64,000 nt of DNA from Bacteroidales bacterium (GTDB lineage Bacteria; Bacteroidota; Bacteroidia; Bacteroidales; Bacteroidaceae), in NCBI GenBank assembly GCA_015060865.1, contig SUXS01000003.1, forward strand, positions 62,001 through 126,000, given 5' to 3'. Every line of letters begins with the position of its first letter. The stretch's first letter is position 1. The notes below the pieces were generated by a model that did not search any database, was not told the origin of the DNA, and worked only from the letters and a program-made list of their open reading frames with translations. Positions 54,591-64,000 of the stretch are shown here, piece after piece. Position numbers and translations under genes: made by a program.

Positions 54591-54598
54591 TAATTTCG
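54591..54598 (+). promoter_or_regulatory. Putative -7 element for ychF
   Basis: TAATTTCG, close to TAnnTTTG, about 28 nt before the ychF start. The -33 region reads TTTC. Confidence 0.35.
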
Positions 54599-54626
54599 CA
54601 CTCAAAATAATAATATAAGATAAGAT

Positions 54627-55730
54627 ATGGCATTACAATGTGGTATAGTGGGACTCCCCAACGTGGGCAAGTCGACCCTTTTCAATTGCTTGTCAAACGC
54701 TAAGGCACAAGCGGCAAACTTCCCTTTCTGTACAATCGAACCTAATGTGGGCGTCATCACGGTGCCCGACGACCGACTCACCAAGTTGGCCGAGCTGGTG
54801 CATCCGGGACGTATCGTACCCACCACTGTGGAGATTGTGGATATCGCCGGTCTTGTGAAGGGTGCGAGCAAGGGCGAGGGATTGGGCAACAAGTTCTTGG
54901 CCAATATCCGTGAGACTGACGCCATCATCCACGTGCTCCGCTGCTTCGACGATGATAATGTGACTCACGTAGATGGTTCCGTAGACCCCGTACGCGATAA
55001 GGAAATTATCGATGCCGAGCTGCAGATCAAGGACCTTGAGACCATTGAACAGCGCATACAGAAGGTGCAGAAGCAGGCCACCACAGGTGGCGACAAGCAG
55101 GCCAAACTGCAATACGAGGTGCTGTGCAAGTACCGCGACGCATTGGTGCAGGGAAAGTCGGCTCGTAGTGTTTCCTTTGATACTAAGGATGAGCAGAAAG
55201 CTGCCAAGGAGCTTTTCCTCCTGACATCGAAGCCGGTGCTCTACGTTTGCAACGTTGACGAGGGCAGTGCCATCAACGGAAACAAATATGTGGAACAGGT
55301 ACGCGAGGCCATCAAGGAGGAAAATGCCGAACTGCTTATCGTAGCGGCCAAGACCGAGGCCGATATTGCTGAACTGGACACTTACGAAGACCGTCAGATG
55401 TTCCTCGCCGAGGTAGGGCTCGAGGAGTCGGGTGTGGCTCGCCTCATCAAGGCTGCATATGCACTGCTCGATCTTGAGACCTTCATCACTGCCGGTGAAA
55501 TGGAGGTGAAGGCATGGACCTACCGCAAGGGTTGGAAGGCTCCGCAGTGTGCCGGTGTCATCCACACCGACTTTGAGAAGGGCTTCATCCGTGCCGAGGT
55601 CATCAAGTATGACGACTACATCAAATACGGCTCCGAGGCTGCCGTGCGAGAGGCAGGAAAGCTCTCAGTAGAAGGCAAGGAGTATATCGTGCAGGATGGC
55701 GACATCATGCACTTCAGATTTAACGTGTAA
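54627..55730 (+). CDS. ychF: Redox-regulated ATPase YchF (OBG family)
   Basis: A cytoplasmic P-loop protein of 367 residues that binds ribosomes and prefers ATP over GTP. The G1 motif is GLPNVGKST at residues 8-16, and G3 is DIAGLVKGAS. The coiled-coil insert and C-terminal TGS-like domain (AWTYRKGWKAPQCAGVIHTDFEKGF) are in place. Length is standard. It is followed by a repeat-bounded small gene. Confidence 0.96.
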   Translation: MALQCGIVGLPNVGKSTLFNCLSNAKAQAANFPFCTIEPNVGVITVPDDRLTKLAELVHPGRIVPTTVEIVDIAGLVKGASKGEGLGNKFLANIRETDAIIHVLRCFDDDNVTHVDGSVDPVRDKEIIDAELQIKDLETIEQRIQKVQKQATTGGDKQAKLQYEVLCKYRDALVQGKSARSVSFDTKDEQKAAKELFLLTSKPVLYVCNVDEGSAINGNKYVEQVREAIKEENAELLIVAAKTEADIAELDTYEDRQMFLAEVGLEESGVARLIKAAYALLDLETFITAGEMEVKAWTYRKGWKAPQCAGVIHTDFEKGFIRAEVIKYDDYIKYGSEAAVREAGKLSVEGKEYIVQDGDIMHFRFNV

Positions 55731-55737
55731 TCAGTGA

Positions 55738-55766
55738 GGAATTAGGAGTTAGGAGTTAGGAATTAT
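55738..55766. repeat. TTAGGAG array left of the four-helix-bundle gene
   Basis: Three copies of TTAGGAG/TTAGGAA run into the start codon of the next gene. The opposite-strand version lies at its 3' end, so the gene is enclosed by inverted repeats. Confidence 0.75.
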
Positions 55767-56136
55767 GCATGCGGATAATCCTAAAAATATAGCCAGGATA
55801 AAAAGCAAGAACTTTGCTATTCGTATAGTCAAGCTATATAGTTATCTGCGTGAAACAAAGCAAGAGTTTGTGCTATCCAAACAACTGCTCCGAAGCGGCA
55901 CGAGTATCGGTGCTAATGTTGTAGAGGCTTCGTGTGGATTTAGCCGTAAGGACTTCTTGGCAAAAGCATATATTGCATTCAAAGAATGTACAGAAACCAT
56001 CTACTGGCTTGAACTTCTACACGAGACTGAATATCTTACAGATTACGAATTCAACTCCATATACAATGAGGCTGTAGAGTTGTCAAAGATACTCTCAAGC
56101 ATCACCAAAACAGTGAAAGAAACTCCTAACTCCTAA
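55765..56136 (+). CDS. Four-helix-bundle protein of the 23S rRNA intervening-sequence family
   Basis: A helical protein of 123 residues with FAIRIVKLYSYLRE, RSGTSIGANVVEASCG and YWLELLHETEYL, the hallmark segments of the four-helix-bundle family first noted in intervening sequences of 23S rRNA. Function is unknown. The last six residues (KETPNS) are encoded by the flanking CTCCTAA repeat. The gene is bounded by inverted copies of that repeat and lies between ychF and lgt, so it looks like a mobile or inserted cassette. Confidence 0.85.
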   Translation: MHADNPKNIARIKSKNFAIRIVKLYSYLRETKQEFVLSKQLLRSGTSIGANVVEASCGFSRKDFLAKAYIAFKECTETIYWLELLHETEYLTDYEFNSIYNEAVELSKILSSITKTVKETPNS

Positions 56137-56227
56137 TTATAAAACAGCAAATATCAGAGGTCTATGAGAACTTCTATCCGGAAGGCAACTCCTAACTCCT
56201 AACTCCTAACTCCTAATTCCTAATTAT
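56121..56227. repeat. CTCCTAA arrays right of the four-helix-bundle gene
   Basis: Two arrays (56122-56138 and 56188-56225) are separated by a spacer with TATCCGGAAGGCAACTCC. This unit matches 16937-16953 and is in inverted orientation to the array at 55738-55766. Confidence 0.75.
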
Positions 56228-56231
56228 AAAC

Positions 56232-57047
56232 ATGATTACTTGGAATCCCCCCCTTGGCATTGGTCCGATACGCTTCTACGCCCTCTTCTGGATGATAGGA
56301 CTTGCAGGAGCCTACTTCGTAGTACAGAAACTCTACAGGGATCAAAAGATAAAGGAAGAGCAGTTTGAGCCTTTGTTCTTCTACTGCTTCTTCGGCATCC
56401 TCATCGGTTCGCGCTTGGGTCACTGCCTGTTCTACGAACCAGCCTACTATTTGGCCGATTTTCCTCGTTTCATCGAGATGCTCCTGCCTATCCGCTTCAC
56501 GGATTCGGGCGTGCGCCTTATCGGTTATCAAGGATTGGCAAGCCATGGCGGCACCTTGGGATTGATGATTGCCCTATGGCTCTATGTGCGCAAGTACAAA
56601 GTACCCTTGTGGACGGTGCTCGACAATATTGCCATTGCCACACCGGTGACTGCTTGCTGCATCCGCTTGGGCAATCTGATGAACTCCGAGATTATTGGGC
56701 GTCCTACAGGTGGTGACTTCGGATTCATCTTTACCCAAGTCGACATGCTGCCACGTCATCCGGCTCAGCTCTACGAGGCTATCGCCTACGCGCTGTTCGG
56801 ACTCATCAGCTGGTACCTCTACAAGCGTATGCCCCGTAAGGTGGGCACAGGATTCTTCTTTGGCTACTGTCTCACCACCATCTTCACCTTCCGCTTCTTC
56901 GTGGAGTTCTTCAAGGAGGTTCAGAGCGACTTCGAGGTAGGCATGCCGCTCGATATGGGTCAGCTCCTCAGCATTCCTTTCATCGTGCTCGGCGTATGGT
57001 GCATGGTGAAAGGTATAAAATCAAAACAGACTCTAAAAAAATATTAA
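56232..57047 (+). CDS. lgt: Prolipoprotein diacylglyceryl transferase
   Basis: An inner-membrane enzyme of 271 residues with about seven membrane segments that transfers diacylglycerol from phosphatidylglycerol to the lipobox cysteine. The motif ASHGGTLGL and the signature [16 protein letters not shown], in the expected spacing, place it firmly in the family. Its start codon lies 4 nt after the repeat array, so the local promoter is unclear. Confidence 0.95.
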   Translation: MITWNPPLGIGPIRFYALFWMIGLAGAYFVVQKLYRDQKIKEEQFEPLFFYCFFGILIGSRLGHCLFYEPAYYLADFPRFIEMLLPIRFTDSGVRLIGYQGLASHGGTLGLMIALWLYVRKYKVPLWTVLDNIAIATPVTACCIRLGNLMNSEIIGRPTGGDFGFIFTQVDMLPRHPAQLYEAIAYALFGLISWYLYKRMPRKVGTGFFFGYCLTTIFTFRFFVEFFKEVQSDFEVGMPLDMGQLLSIPFIVLGVWCMVKGIKSKQTLKKY

Positions 57048-57145
57048 AGAGATTAAACTCTACCATTCATTGGCTGTCAGATAAAAAGTGTCGTCGTACA
57101 CTATCAACTGACGAGAAACAATAAAATCAAAAATATCAATACGGA

Positions 57146-59662
57146 ATGACTAAAAAAATTCTATTCCTACTCGTAGGAATATTAGCACCCATCGCAGCGG
57201 TGATGGCACAAGGTAGTGTGAGAGGTAAGATTGTAGACAAGAGTACAAGCGAACCCATTGAATTTGTCAACGTAGTGGTGACCCCCAAAGGGAGTGATAG
57301 CATGGCCGGAGGAGCCATTACGGATGTGGATGGAGTATTCCGTATCGATGGACTCAAGTATGGCAGCTACGTGCTCACCGTATCGTATATCGGCTATCAG
57401 AATGCTACGCGTGAGTTTACTCTCTCAGCATCGGCCAAGAATGCCAATTACAAACAGATAGCTCTGGACGAAGATGCCCAGACACTGGGCGAAGTGGAGA
57501 TTACCGGTATACGCTCGCAGATGAAGTTTGAGATTGACAAGAAGGTGTTCAACGTAGACCAAGCCATTGCTGCTACGGGTGGCTCGGCATCGGACATCTT
57601 GCAGAATATACCTTCCGTGGAGGTGGATACCGAGGGCACCGTATCGCTGCGCGGTTCGGAGAGTGTCACCGTATGGATCAATGGCAAGGCACAGGGACTC
57701 ACTGCCGACAACCAAGGCGATATCCTGGAGCAGATGCCTGCCGAGAGCATCGAGCGCATCGAGGTCATCACCAACCCCTCGGCCAAGTATAGCCCCGAAG
57801 GTACGGTGGGCATCATCAACATCGTGCTCAAGCGCGACCGCAAGGCTGGCTACTACGGCAGTGCGCAGGCTGGTGCCAGCATGTACGATACCGACTTTGG
57901 CGGCTACAATGCCAGTGCCAATATCAACTATAGCAGTGGCGTGCTTGATGTCTATGCCAACGTGAGCTACCGCGAGCGCCGCCACATGAACGAGAACGAG
58001 AGCTACCGCGAGAACTACCTCGGCACGGACACCACCTACCTCGACCAATTGGGCCGTGGCAACATGAAGGGGGGCAACGTGTTTGCCCGTGCAGGCCTCA
58101 CCTGGCATCCTACGCAAAAGGACCATATCTCATTCGACCTCATGGGCATGATGGGAAACAATGAACGCACCAATACCATCGACTACACTTCCGGTCGAGG
58201 CACTATGGTGGGTGAGAATGTTGACTTCACCCGTGCACGCAACACCGTGAGCACCGGCGACATGCTCATGTATAACCTCAGCCTTGGCTATAAGCACGAG
58301 TGGAGCACTACCCACTGGCTCGACTTCACCGCTTCGCGTCACGCATGGGGCAACAGCGGTAGCAATGTGTATGAGCAGACCACACATTTCGTACAGCCCG
58401 ATGCTTCATCAGTCCATATCCCCGACCTGTACTCTTATCAGCTGCAGGAAAGCACGATGGACAACACGGACTATGAGCTGCAGCTCGACTATGAGAATGC
58501 CTTCAACGAGAACCATAAGTTGCAGGCAGGCTATCGCGGCACCTTTACCCGCGAGAACAGCCCCGTGAGCACCTATGCCGACCCCGACAAGCAGCAGGAG
58601 ATTGAGAGCCTTTACAATAAGTTTATCTACAACCGCGACCTGCACGCCCTCTATGCCACCTACTCTGGCAAACTGTGGAAGAACTTCGGCTATCAGGTTG
58701 GTCTCCGCGGTGAGTACTACAAGGTGTTTACCGATTCGCATCATAAGATGAATGGTGAGACTGTATCGCATCCCGAAACCATGAAGCCCGTGTTCCAGCT
58801 CTTCCCCAGCGTATTCCTGTCATATCAGCTGCCCAATGACAATGAGTTGCAGGTGAACTATACCAAGCGTGTGCGTCGTCCGTGGGGAGGTCAGCTCAAC
58901 TCGTTCCAGAACATTACCGACTCTACCAACATCTCGTATGGTAACCCCTTGCTGAAGCCCGAGTACTCGAATGCCTTCGAACTCAACTACCTCAAGTCGT
59001 GGGAGAACCACATGCTCTCCGTGTCGGCCTACTACCGCACCACCGACGACATCATGCAGCGCATCTCCTATATGCAGAATGGTATCATGTACAGCACCTC
59101 GGATAATGTGGCGCAGTCGCTCTCGTCAGGTGTGGAGATTGTGGGCAAGAACCGCTTCTTCGGTAAGCTCGACCTTACCACCACGCTCAACATGTATTAC
59201 TATAAGCTCGAAGCCTTCGACTTCATCATGCCCAATGGAGAGAACCTCCATGGCGATGCCAGCGAGGACTTCTCCTGGAACCTCCGTATGATGGCCAGCA
59301 TAGGTTTGCCCAAGGCGTGGTCATTGCAGCTCACTGGTATGTACAATGCCAAGAGCGTGATAGCCCAGGGTTACCGTGCCCCCAACTACGGTCTCGATGC
59401 CGGTATACGCAAGCAGTTTGCCGGAGGCAAGTGGAGCCTCTCGCTCAACGGTCGCGACCTGCTCAACTCACGCCGCTTCCATTCCGTGAAGTGGGGCGAC
59501 AACTTCTATCAGGATAGCAGCAACTTCCGTGGTGGACGTCGCATCAGTGCCACCCTTACTTACAGCTTCGGTAATATGCGTGCCAAGAAACCGCGCAAGA
59601 TGGACGAAGGCATGTCGCCCGAGTACAGCACCGGCGGCGATGGACTGGACTATGATATGTAA
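57146..59662 (+). CDS. TonB-dependent receptor-like outer-membrane protein with carboxypeptidase-regulatory-like domain
   Basis: An outer-membrane protein of 838 residues. Signal peptide MTKKILFLLVGILAPIAAVMA; a CarboxypepD_reg-like domain at about 26-110 (GSVRGKIVDKSTSEPIEFVNV). A plug-type region follows (SASDILQNIPSVEVDTEGTV, SLRGSESVTVWINGKAQGL), then a long barrel of the OMP_b-brl_3 type. The C-terminus is extended by a basic, Gly/Asp tail. A partner lipoprotein (SusD) is absent, so it is not a classical Sus pair. The ligand is unknown. The DUF454 gene follows after 6 nt. Confidence 0.85.
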   Translation: MTKKILFLLVGILAPIAAVMAQGSVRGKIVDKSTSEPIEFVNVVVTPKGSDSMAGGAITDVDGVFRIDGLKYGSYVLTVSYIGYQNATREFTLSASAKNANYKQIALDEDAQTLGEVEITGIRSQMKFEIDKKVFNVDQAIAATGGSASDILQNIPSVEVDTEGTVSLRGSESVTVWINGKAQGLTADNQGDILEQMPAESIERIEVITNPSAKYSPEGTVGIINIVLKRDRKAGYYGSAQAGASMYDTDFGGYNASANINYSSGVLDVYANVSYRERRHMNENESYRENYLGTDTTYLDQLGRGNMKGGNVFARAGLTWHPTQKDHISFDLMGMMGNNERTNTIDYTSGRGTMVGENVDFTRARNTVSTGDMLMYNLSLGYKHEWSTTHWLDFTASRHAWGNSGSNVYEQTTHFVQPDASSVHIPDLYSYQLQESTMDNTDYELQLDYENAFNENHKLQAGYRGTFTRENSPVSTYADPDKQQEIESLYNKFIYNRDLHALYATYSGKLWKNFGYQVGLRGEYYKVFTDSHHKMNGETVSHPETMKPVFQLFPSVFLSYQLPNDNELQVNYTKRVRRPWGGQLNSFQNITDSTNISYGNPLLKPEYSNAFELNYLKSWENHMLSVSAYYRTTDDIMQRISYMQNGIMYSTSDNVAQSLSSGVEIVGKNRFFGKLDLTTTLNMYYYKLEAFDFIMPNGENLHGDASEDFSWNLRMMASIGLPKAWSLQLTGMYNAKSVIAQGYRAPNYGLDAGIRKQFAGGKWSLSLNGRDLLNSRRFHSVKWGDNFYQDSSNFRGGRRISATLTYSFGNMRAKKPRKMDEGMSPEYSTGGDGLDYDM

Positions 59663-59668
59663 AAACGC

Positions 59669-60025
59669 GTGAAGTTTCTCTATATTATATTCGGTACCCT
59701 AAGCCTTGTGTTGGGCATCATCGGCATCTTTCTGCCTGTGTTGCCCACCACACCGCTATTGCTGCTCACCGCCTTCTGTTACTATCGTGGCTCCTCACGT
59801 ATGTACGACTGGTTGATGAGCCATCCCAAGTTGGGAGCTTACATCCGCAACTTCCGCGAGAATAGGATGATTCCCCGTCGTGTCAAGGTGTATATCCTCG
59901 CCATGTTGTGGACATCGCTCCTCTTCTGCGCCTATATCCTCGAACCCATATGGCTCAAATGCCTCATGATGGTTATTGCCATAGGAGTTACCATACATAT
60001 ATTGTCGTATAGATCTGAACCATAA
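59669..60025 (+). CDS. DUF454/YbaN family inner-membrane protein
   Basis: A protein of 118 residues starting at GTG 59669, with three to four membrane segments. The family signature is GIIGIFLPVLPTTPLLLLTAFCYYRGS, followed by HPKLGAYIRNFRENRMI. Function is unknown. It follows the receptor gene by 6 nt, so it is co-transcribed, and converges on the alpha-2-macroglobulin gene with 2 nt between the stop codons. Confidence 0.88.
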   Translation: MKFLYIIFGTLSLVLGIIGIFLPVLPTTPLLLLTAFCYYRGSSRMYDWLMSHPKLGAYIRNFRENRMIPRRVKVYILAMLWTSLLFCAYILEPIWLKCLMMVIAIGVTIHILSYRSEP

Positions 60026-60027
60026 GC

Positions 60028-63000
60028 CTATTGGTTGATATCCAGTCGTAACGATGATGCAGTAGCAATAAACGCGGGCGCATACATGCACTGTATGGTG
60101 CTGGGGGAAGAGGTGTATTCACCCGACTGGCTCACCCAGAAGTCGCCATCGATGAAGTAGTTGCCCTTGCCGATGCGGTAGAAGTAAAGCTTTGTCGTAC
60201 TATTCTCTACGCTGCGGTAATAGCCTAAGCCGTTGCTGTAGGTGTAGCCTGAGTGTGTGCTCACAGGCTCCAGCGCAGCGGGGCGCTGCAGATGCAACTC
60301 CACATAGTCCATGGCGCGGTCGGCGGTGAAGTGCATGCGCACTCTTATGCGGTCGCCTTTGCAGAGAGAGGTTTCAGACACCTCAGTGAGCAGCTCCTTG
60401 CCATCACGACTCTCTACCTTATAATAGGTACACTTCAGTGTCAGCCCTGTACCCGAGTTCTGTACCTTGTCGGCATCTTCGTAGTATTGCCAGGTCATCG
60501 CGCCCCATGCCATAGAGGAGATCTCTTCCCCTTCCAGCAGGATGGGGATTTCGGGTATTGAGGAGACTCTCTTTTCAGGCGTTACCTCATACTTCACGGT
60601 TCCTCGTTTGTCCTTTTCTATCAGTTGGAGTGTCGCATTCTTCACCTTCAGCTTTACATTTTCAGCGAAGGCTCCCTCTTTTTGGGCGAGGGCGGGGTGT
60701 GAAGCTAATGCATACACCGCCTGTGCCGTAGCCACGCTATTGCTCCACTGCGTAGTCTGCTTCTGCTTGAGGAGCCACTGCTGCATACGTCCGATGATGT
60801 CGGCAGGTTGGTCCAGACGTCTGAATGCCTCGATGAGCATTGCTTGCGTGGCAATAGGATTGCTGTCCCAGCTCCAGCCATAGCGGTTGTCGCGCCAATA
60901 AATGCCCATTTCATCGGACTTTAGAGAAGTTTGGCGTACTACCTCGGCTATTGCTGTAGCCTTGTCGCGCTCGTTGAGGCGGATGAGGGTAAGCATCTTC
61001 AACGCCTTCTGCATCAGAGAACCTTGTGTAGCCTTGTCTTTCAGCAGCAGTGCTTTGTAGTGCTCGTAGGCAGTGCTTGGAGTATTGCCAAACGGAATCT
61101 CCGGGAACATGCTGCGGGCATACAAGTAGTAGAGCGCGTAGCTGTCAAGCGTCTTGGGCTTGCGCTTCATGCGGCTGAAGGAGTCGTAATAGTTGGCATC
61201 AAGGAAGTGGATACCGTGCTTAACCAGGGTGTACAGGGTGTCGTTCTGAGCGATGTTGAGGCTGTGCATGGCCTCCAGTTCGCCCAGTCCCTTGATGATA
61301 AGGAGTGTGGTGTAGCGGTCGCTGTCGAATCCGTTCATCCATGCCCAGCCACCATCAGTGTCTTGATTGGTGACAAGGCGACTCAGCAGGCTCTGGCATA
61401 GGGTAGCAAGGCTGTCGCGACGATAGAATTCGCTGTAGCCCTCCACCTCGGGGTAGCGGTCTATGAGGTAAGCGCCCATCGTGGCAGCATAGTAGCGGTG
61501 GAAGAGGCGCTCATTGCTCGGGTTCTCCTCCTTGCAGAGCGGAGGCAGTGCCTCTATGGCATACCAGATAGGATTGGGCACGAGCTCCAGCGTCAGGCTC
61601 TTGTGCTCCAAGGTGGGGGAGTGCTTCTCCTTGAGCGCATCGAAGACAAACTCGCGCTTCTCCTTGCCATTGACATATAGCGCCATGGTCTCGGTCACGA
61701 GTGTGCGGCGAGGAAGCACCGTGATGGTCGCTTGTTCGCCATCGCTATATCGCAGGCTCTCTGCGGTGATGCGGTAGGTCAGATAATTCTCTCCCGTAGG
61801 TGCGATAATCGGGAAGGATACCGAGGTGCTGCTGTTGGGAGCGATGGAGACAGATTGCGACTGCTCTCTTCCTCCAATCTCAAGTTTTACAACAGTCTCT
61901 AGCGGTTCATTGCCACTATTCGTCACCTTGGCCGTGAACTCGCATTGGTCGCCCTCGTAGAGGAAGCGTGGCACATGGGGCTGCACCATCAGGGTCTTGC
62001 GGGTGACGAAGTCGAGGTTTACCCGTCCGTGCTTCAGATCCTTGGTGTGGGCAATGCCCTTCACGTGCCACTGTGTCAGCAGGTCGGGAGCGGTAACGGT
62101 AAAGGTCGCCTGTCCCTGCTCGTCGGTACGCAGGTTGGGGAGGAAGAGGGCGGTGTGGCGCAGGTCTTTGCGCAGATAGGGCTCTTGCGTCTTTGGCTCG
62201 GAGGCCTCTGAATCCTCTGATATCTTGGAGGCTTTGGAGGATACTGCCGATTCCTCTAAAACAAGTCCTTCGGCGCTGGCCATATCAAATCCTATGCGGT
62301 TCTTTGCTTGCCCCCGTGTGGTGGCTGGTGCTGCAAGAGTATAGAAAATATGATTCTCTCTCAAGCCCTCGGGTAAGCTATAGTATTTCGGTTCGGTGGG
62401 GTAGGATACGTTGACATGCGTGTTGTTGTCCCATGCCCACATATTGATACTCCCCATCTGTACCCTTCGCCCGTACTTTATAGGCGACAGGGCGATATCC
62501 CAACAGTTTCTACCATAGCTGTCGAGAGCTGCATCGTAGATACTCAGGATGAATGACGATTGCACTGGGTTGCCGCGATGGTCGCTGATGCGGATGGTGC
62601 ATTGCTCCTTCTCGCCTGGCTCGAGGTAGTTGCGCAGGGAGGATAGCTGCACGTTCAAGAACTCAGACCTGTTCTCAAGGGAGAATATCCACGAGTCGAT
62701 ACGCGACACATTCTCTTTCGCTGAGACGAGGTCAACCTTCATCCTGCCCCGCCACTCCTCCTTGATGGGTATGCGCAGTGAGGTCATCTCATCGGTGAGG
62801 CATAGTGTGCCCTTGTCTACCACGCGGTTTTCTATCTGTATATAATAATGTAGGTATACCTCGCTGTAGCGTGTGCCCACATACAGTACGGCCGTGTCGC
62901 CCGTCTGCACTTCGCGTGACTTCACTCTTGTTTGATATAGCATATAGGATGAAACGGTGCCTTTGCCCTCGCCCCATAGCTCAAGGTAGTAGACTTCACT

Positions 63001-64000
63001 GTACTGCTTGTCGCCATCGGTGTATGTCGCGGTTAGTCGGTAGAAACCGTAGGGCAAATCCTTGGTGAGAAGGAGGTAGCTGTCTTTGTCCGATGCCGTC
63101 TGCTCCGTGCGATGGATATAGGTGTGCTCCTCGTTCCATTGCTCCCTGTCCGTATAACTCTCTACGGAGGTGAGGATATGGTTGCTGTGAGGAACCTCCA
63201 GTTTGCTGAGTCGTAGGGTCACATTGTCTGCCATACGCTCTCCGTTCAGTGTGCGTAGAGAGTAAGCGATGCTGTCACCATGCCGGAAGATGGCGGGATT
63301 GGCAAATTCAATATACTTGGTACGATGCCCCACGACGAAGTTTGTCTTGGTCGTTTGTGTCTCCCCATTGCTGTCGGTGATGTGTGCCGTGATGATGTAG
63401 TTCTGCGTGGCATTCTCTCTCTCTGCGGGAATTCCTGGGCGGCTCGTCTTGATAGGGATGAAGAAATTGCCCTTTTCATCGGTCGTTGTAGTGCCTGACT
63501 TCTCGGCAAGGTATGCATCCTGCAAAGGATAACGCCCGAAGATGTTCATATCCGTCACCAGCAACTCATACTTCACCTTGGCACCTCCAACGGGCAGTTC
63601 TGTGAAGGTGGTGGCAGTACCTTGCACCATCAGACTGTCGCCGAAGCGTACGGCTCCCTTCGGGCGTTCCATCTCGACCTTGAAGGTGGGTGCCTTGAAG
63701 GCCTCTACATTGATGGTATGGTACATCGTGCGCTTGCTCAGGTTATCGGTGGCTTGTAGCCTGAAGCGTCCGGCAGTGATGCCTTCGGGGATAGCAAAGC
63801 AACTGTTGAAGCGGCCCCACTCATCGGTCGTTCCTTGTATCGAAGCCACCTCCTTATACCGTGCATCTTGCAGCGTTACGCCTATGGAGAGCTGGCTCTT
63901 CACGTGGCTACCCTCCTTGTCGTGGCAGTAGGCGATGAGGGCGAAGTGTATCGTATCGCCCGGTTCGTAGGTATGGCGGTCGGGGAGGAAGGTGAAAAGT
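60028..64000 (-). CDS. Bacterial alpha-2-macroglobulin family protein, N-terminus beyond the window
   Basis: The frame is open to the right edge (about 1323 residues visible). MG-type macroglobulin domains lie near the edge (YEPGDTIHFALIAY, then GRFNSCFAIPEG). The central APDLLTQWHVKGIAHT and NLRTDEQGQATFTV mark the A2M core, and an alpha-toroid-like domain follows (WAWMNGFDSDRYTTLL). I find no CxEQ thioester motif, so it belongs to the group without one, probably a periplasmic structural or protease-inhibitor protein. A Ser/Glu/Lys-rich linker (SSKASKISEDSEASEPK) interrupts the middle. The start is off the window. Confidence 0.88.
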   Translation of the reverse strand, partial: LFTFLPDRHTYEPGDTIHFALIAYCHDKEGSHVKSQLSIGVTLQDARYKEVASIQGTTDEWGRFNSCFAIPEGITAGRFRLQATDNLSKRTMYHTINVEAFKAPTFKVEMERPKGAVRFGDSLMVQGTATTFTELPVGGAKVKYELLVTDMNIFGRYPLQDAYLAEKSGTTTTDEKGNFFIPIKTSRPGIPAERENATQNYIITAHITDSNGETQTTKTNFVVGHRTKYIEFANPAIFRHGDSIAYSLRTLNGERMADNVTLRLSKLEVPHSNHILTSVESYTDREQWNEEHTYIHRTEQTASDKDSYLLLTKDLPYGFYRLTATYTDGDKQYSEVYYLELWGEGKGTVSSYMLYQTRVKSREVQTGDTAVLYVGTRYSEVYLHYYIQIENRVVDKGTLCLTDEMTSLRIPIKEEWRGRMKVDLVSAKENVSRIDSWIFSLENRSEFLNVQLSSLRNYLEPGEKEQCTIRISDHRGNPVQSSFILSIYDAALDSYGRNCWDIALSPIKYGRRVQMGSINMWAWDNNTHVNVSYPTEPKYYSLPEGLRENHIFYTLAAPATTRGQAKNRIGFDMASAEGLVLEESAVSSKASKISEDSEASEPKTQEPYLRKDLRHTALFLPNLRTDEQGQATFTVTAPDLLTQWHVKGIAHTKDLKHGRVNLDFVTRKTLMVQPHVPRFLYEGDQCEFTAKVTNSGNEPLETVVKLEIGGREQSQSVSIAPNSSTSVSFPIIAPTGENYLTYRITAESLRYSDGEQATITVLPRRTLVTETMALYVNGKEKREFVFDALKEKHSPTLEHKSLTLELVPNPIWYAIEALPPLCKEENPSNERLFHRYYAATMGAYLIDRYPEVEGYSEFYRRDSLATLCQSLLSRLVTNQDTDGGWAWMNGFDSDRYTTLLIIKGLGELEAMHSLNIAQNDTLYTLVKHGIHFLDANYYDSFSRMKRKPKTLDSYALYYLYARSMFPEIPFGNTPSTAYEHYKALLLKDKATQGSLMQKALKMLTLIRLNERDKATAIAEVVRQTSLKSDEMGIYWRDNRYGWSWDSNPIATQAMLIEAFRRLDQPADIIGRMQQWLLKQKQTTQWSNSVATAQAVYALASHPALAQKEGAFAENVKLKVKNATLQLIEKDKRGTVKYEVTPEKRVSSIPEIPILLEGEEISSMAWGAMTWQYYEDADKVQNSGTGLTLKCTYYKVESRDGKELLTEVSETSLCKGDRIRVRMHFTADRAMDYVELHLQRPAALEPVSTHSGYTYSNGLGYYRSVENSTTKLYFYRIGKGNYFIDGDFWVSQSGEYTSSPSTIQCMYAPAFIATASSLRLDINQ

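Noticed and set aside
57146..59662. A SusC/SusD glycan-uptake pair
   Set aside because: No SusD-like lipoprotein is adjacent and the receptor is of the OMP_b-brl_3 type, so a polysaccharide utilisation locus is not supported here.

Overview
The window is chromosomal DNA from a gut-type member of the order Bacteroidales (Bacteroidota). The evidence is consistent: many intergenic regions carry the Bacteroidota promoter (TTG, 19-20 bp, TAnnTTTG). SusC-like barrel proteins, PorX- and PorW/SprE-type proteins, FIVAR/T9SS-like surface proteins, rhamnogalacturonan-degrading enzymes and a Bacteroidota-type IMP dehydrogenase are also present. I cannot fix the genus from sequence alone.

Layout. 0-10.8 kb: housekeeping genes (partial 7TM-HD c-di-AMP phosphodiesterase, S41 protease, PfkB kinase, twin identical tRNA-Asn, dihydrolipoyl dehydrogenase, two small outer-membrane barrels, PriA, a TPR protein). 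10.9-18.2 kb: a minus-strand block aroA - acidic membrane protein - PorW/SprE-like lipoprotein - GNAT - PorX - TsaE. 18.3-28.3 kb: an accessory island beginning at tRNA-Pro, with an integrase stub, a broken THI5/NMT1-type binding-protein gene, then a compact minus-strand polysaccharide locus, and a broken umuD on the far side. 28.4-29.1 kb: gene-free, hairpin-rich DNA. 29.1-33.1 kb: a Tat mini-system (Fe-S membrane protein, Tat-signal aldo/keto reductase, tatA, tatC). 33.2-41 kb: ABC exporter, DUF2007 protein, guaB, YitT protein, leuS. 41.3-49.1 kb: a minus-strand surface-protein operon (metallophosphatase, a 2012-residue repeat protein, a small conserved peptide). 49.3-54.5 kb: a rhamnogalacturonan-I module (GH2, PL11 lyase, L-rhamnose mutarotase). 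54.6-64 kb: ychF, a four-helix-bundle gene inside repeats, lgt, a TonB-type receptor, a DUF454 protein and a partial alpha-2-macroglobulin.

The most interesting unit is the island at 19.2-28.0 kb. A lipoprotein with beta-helix and propeller-like halves precedes five tightly packed genes: TolC-like outer-membrane factor, HlyD-like adaptor, a cytoplasmic 11-cysteine zinc-ribbon protein resembling the TackOD1 output module, a processive GT2 synthase with QRQRW, and a UDP-sugar dehydrogenase. Together they look like a synthase-dependent exopolysaccharide export machine in which a metal-binding sensor takes the place usually held by a c-di-GMP PilZ protein. The synthase carries a single-base frameshift here. 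The locus is bounded on both sides by a 70-bp, about 80% identical direct repeat.

A second theme is that short intergenic-type repeats are found in frame inside or at the end of coding genes (PorX, AroA, the 2012-residue protein and the four-helix-bundle protein).
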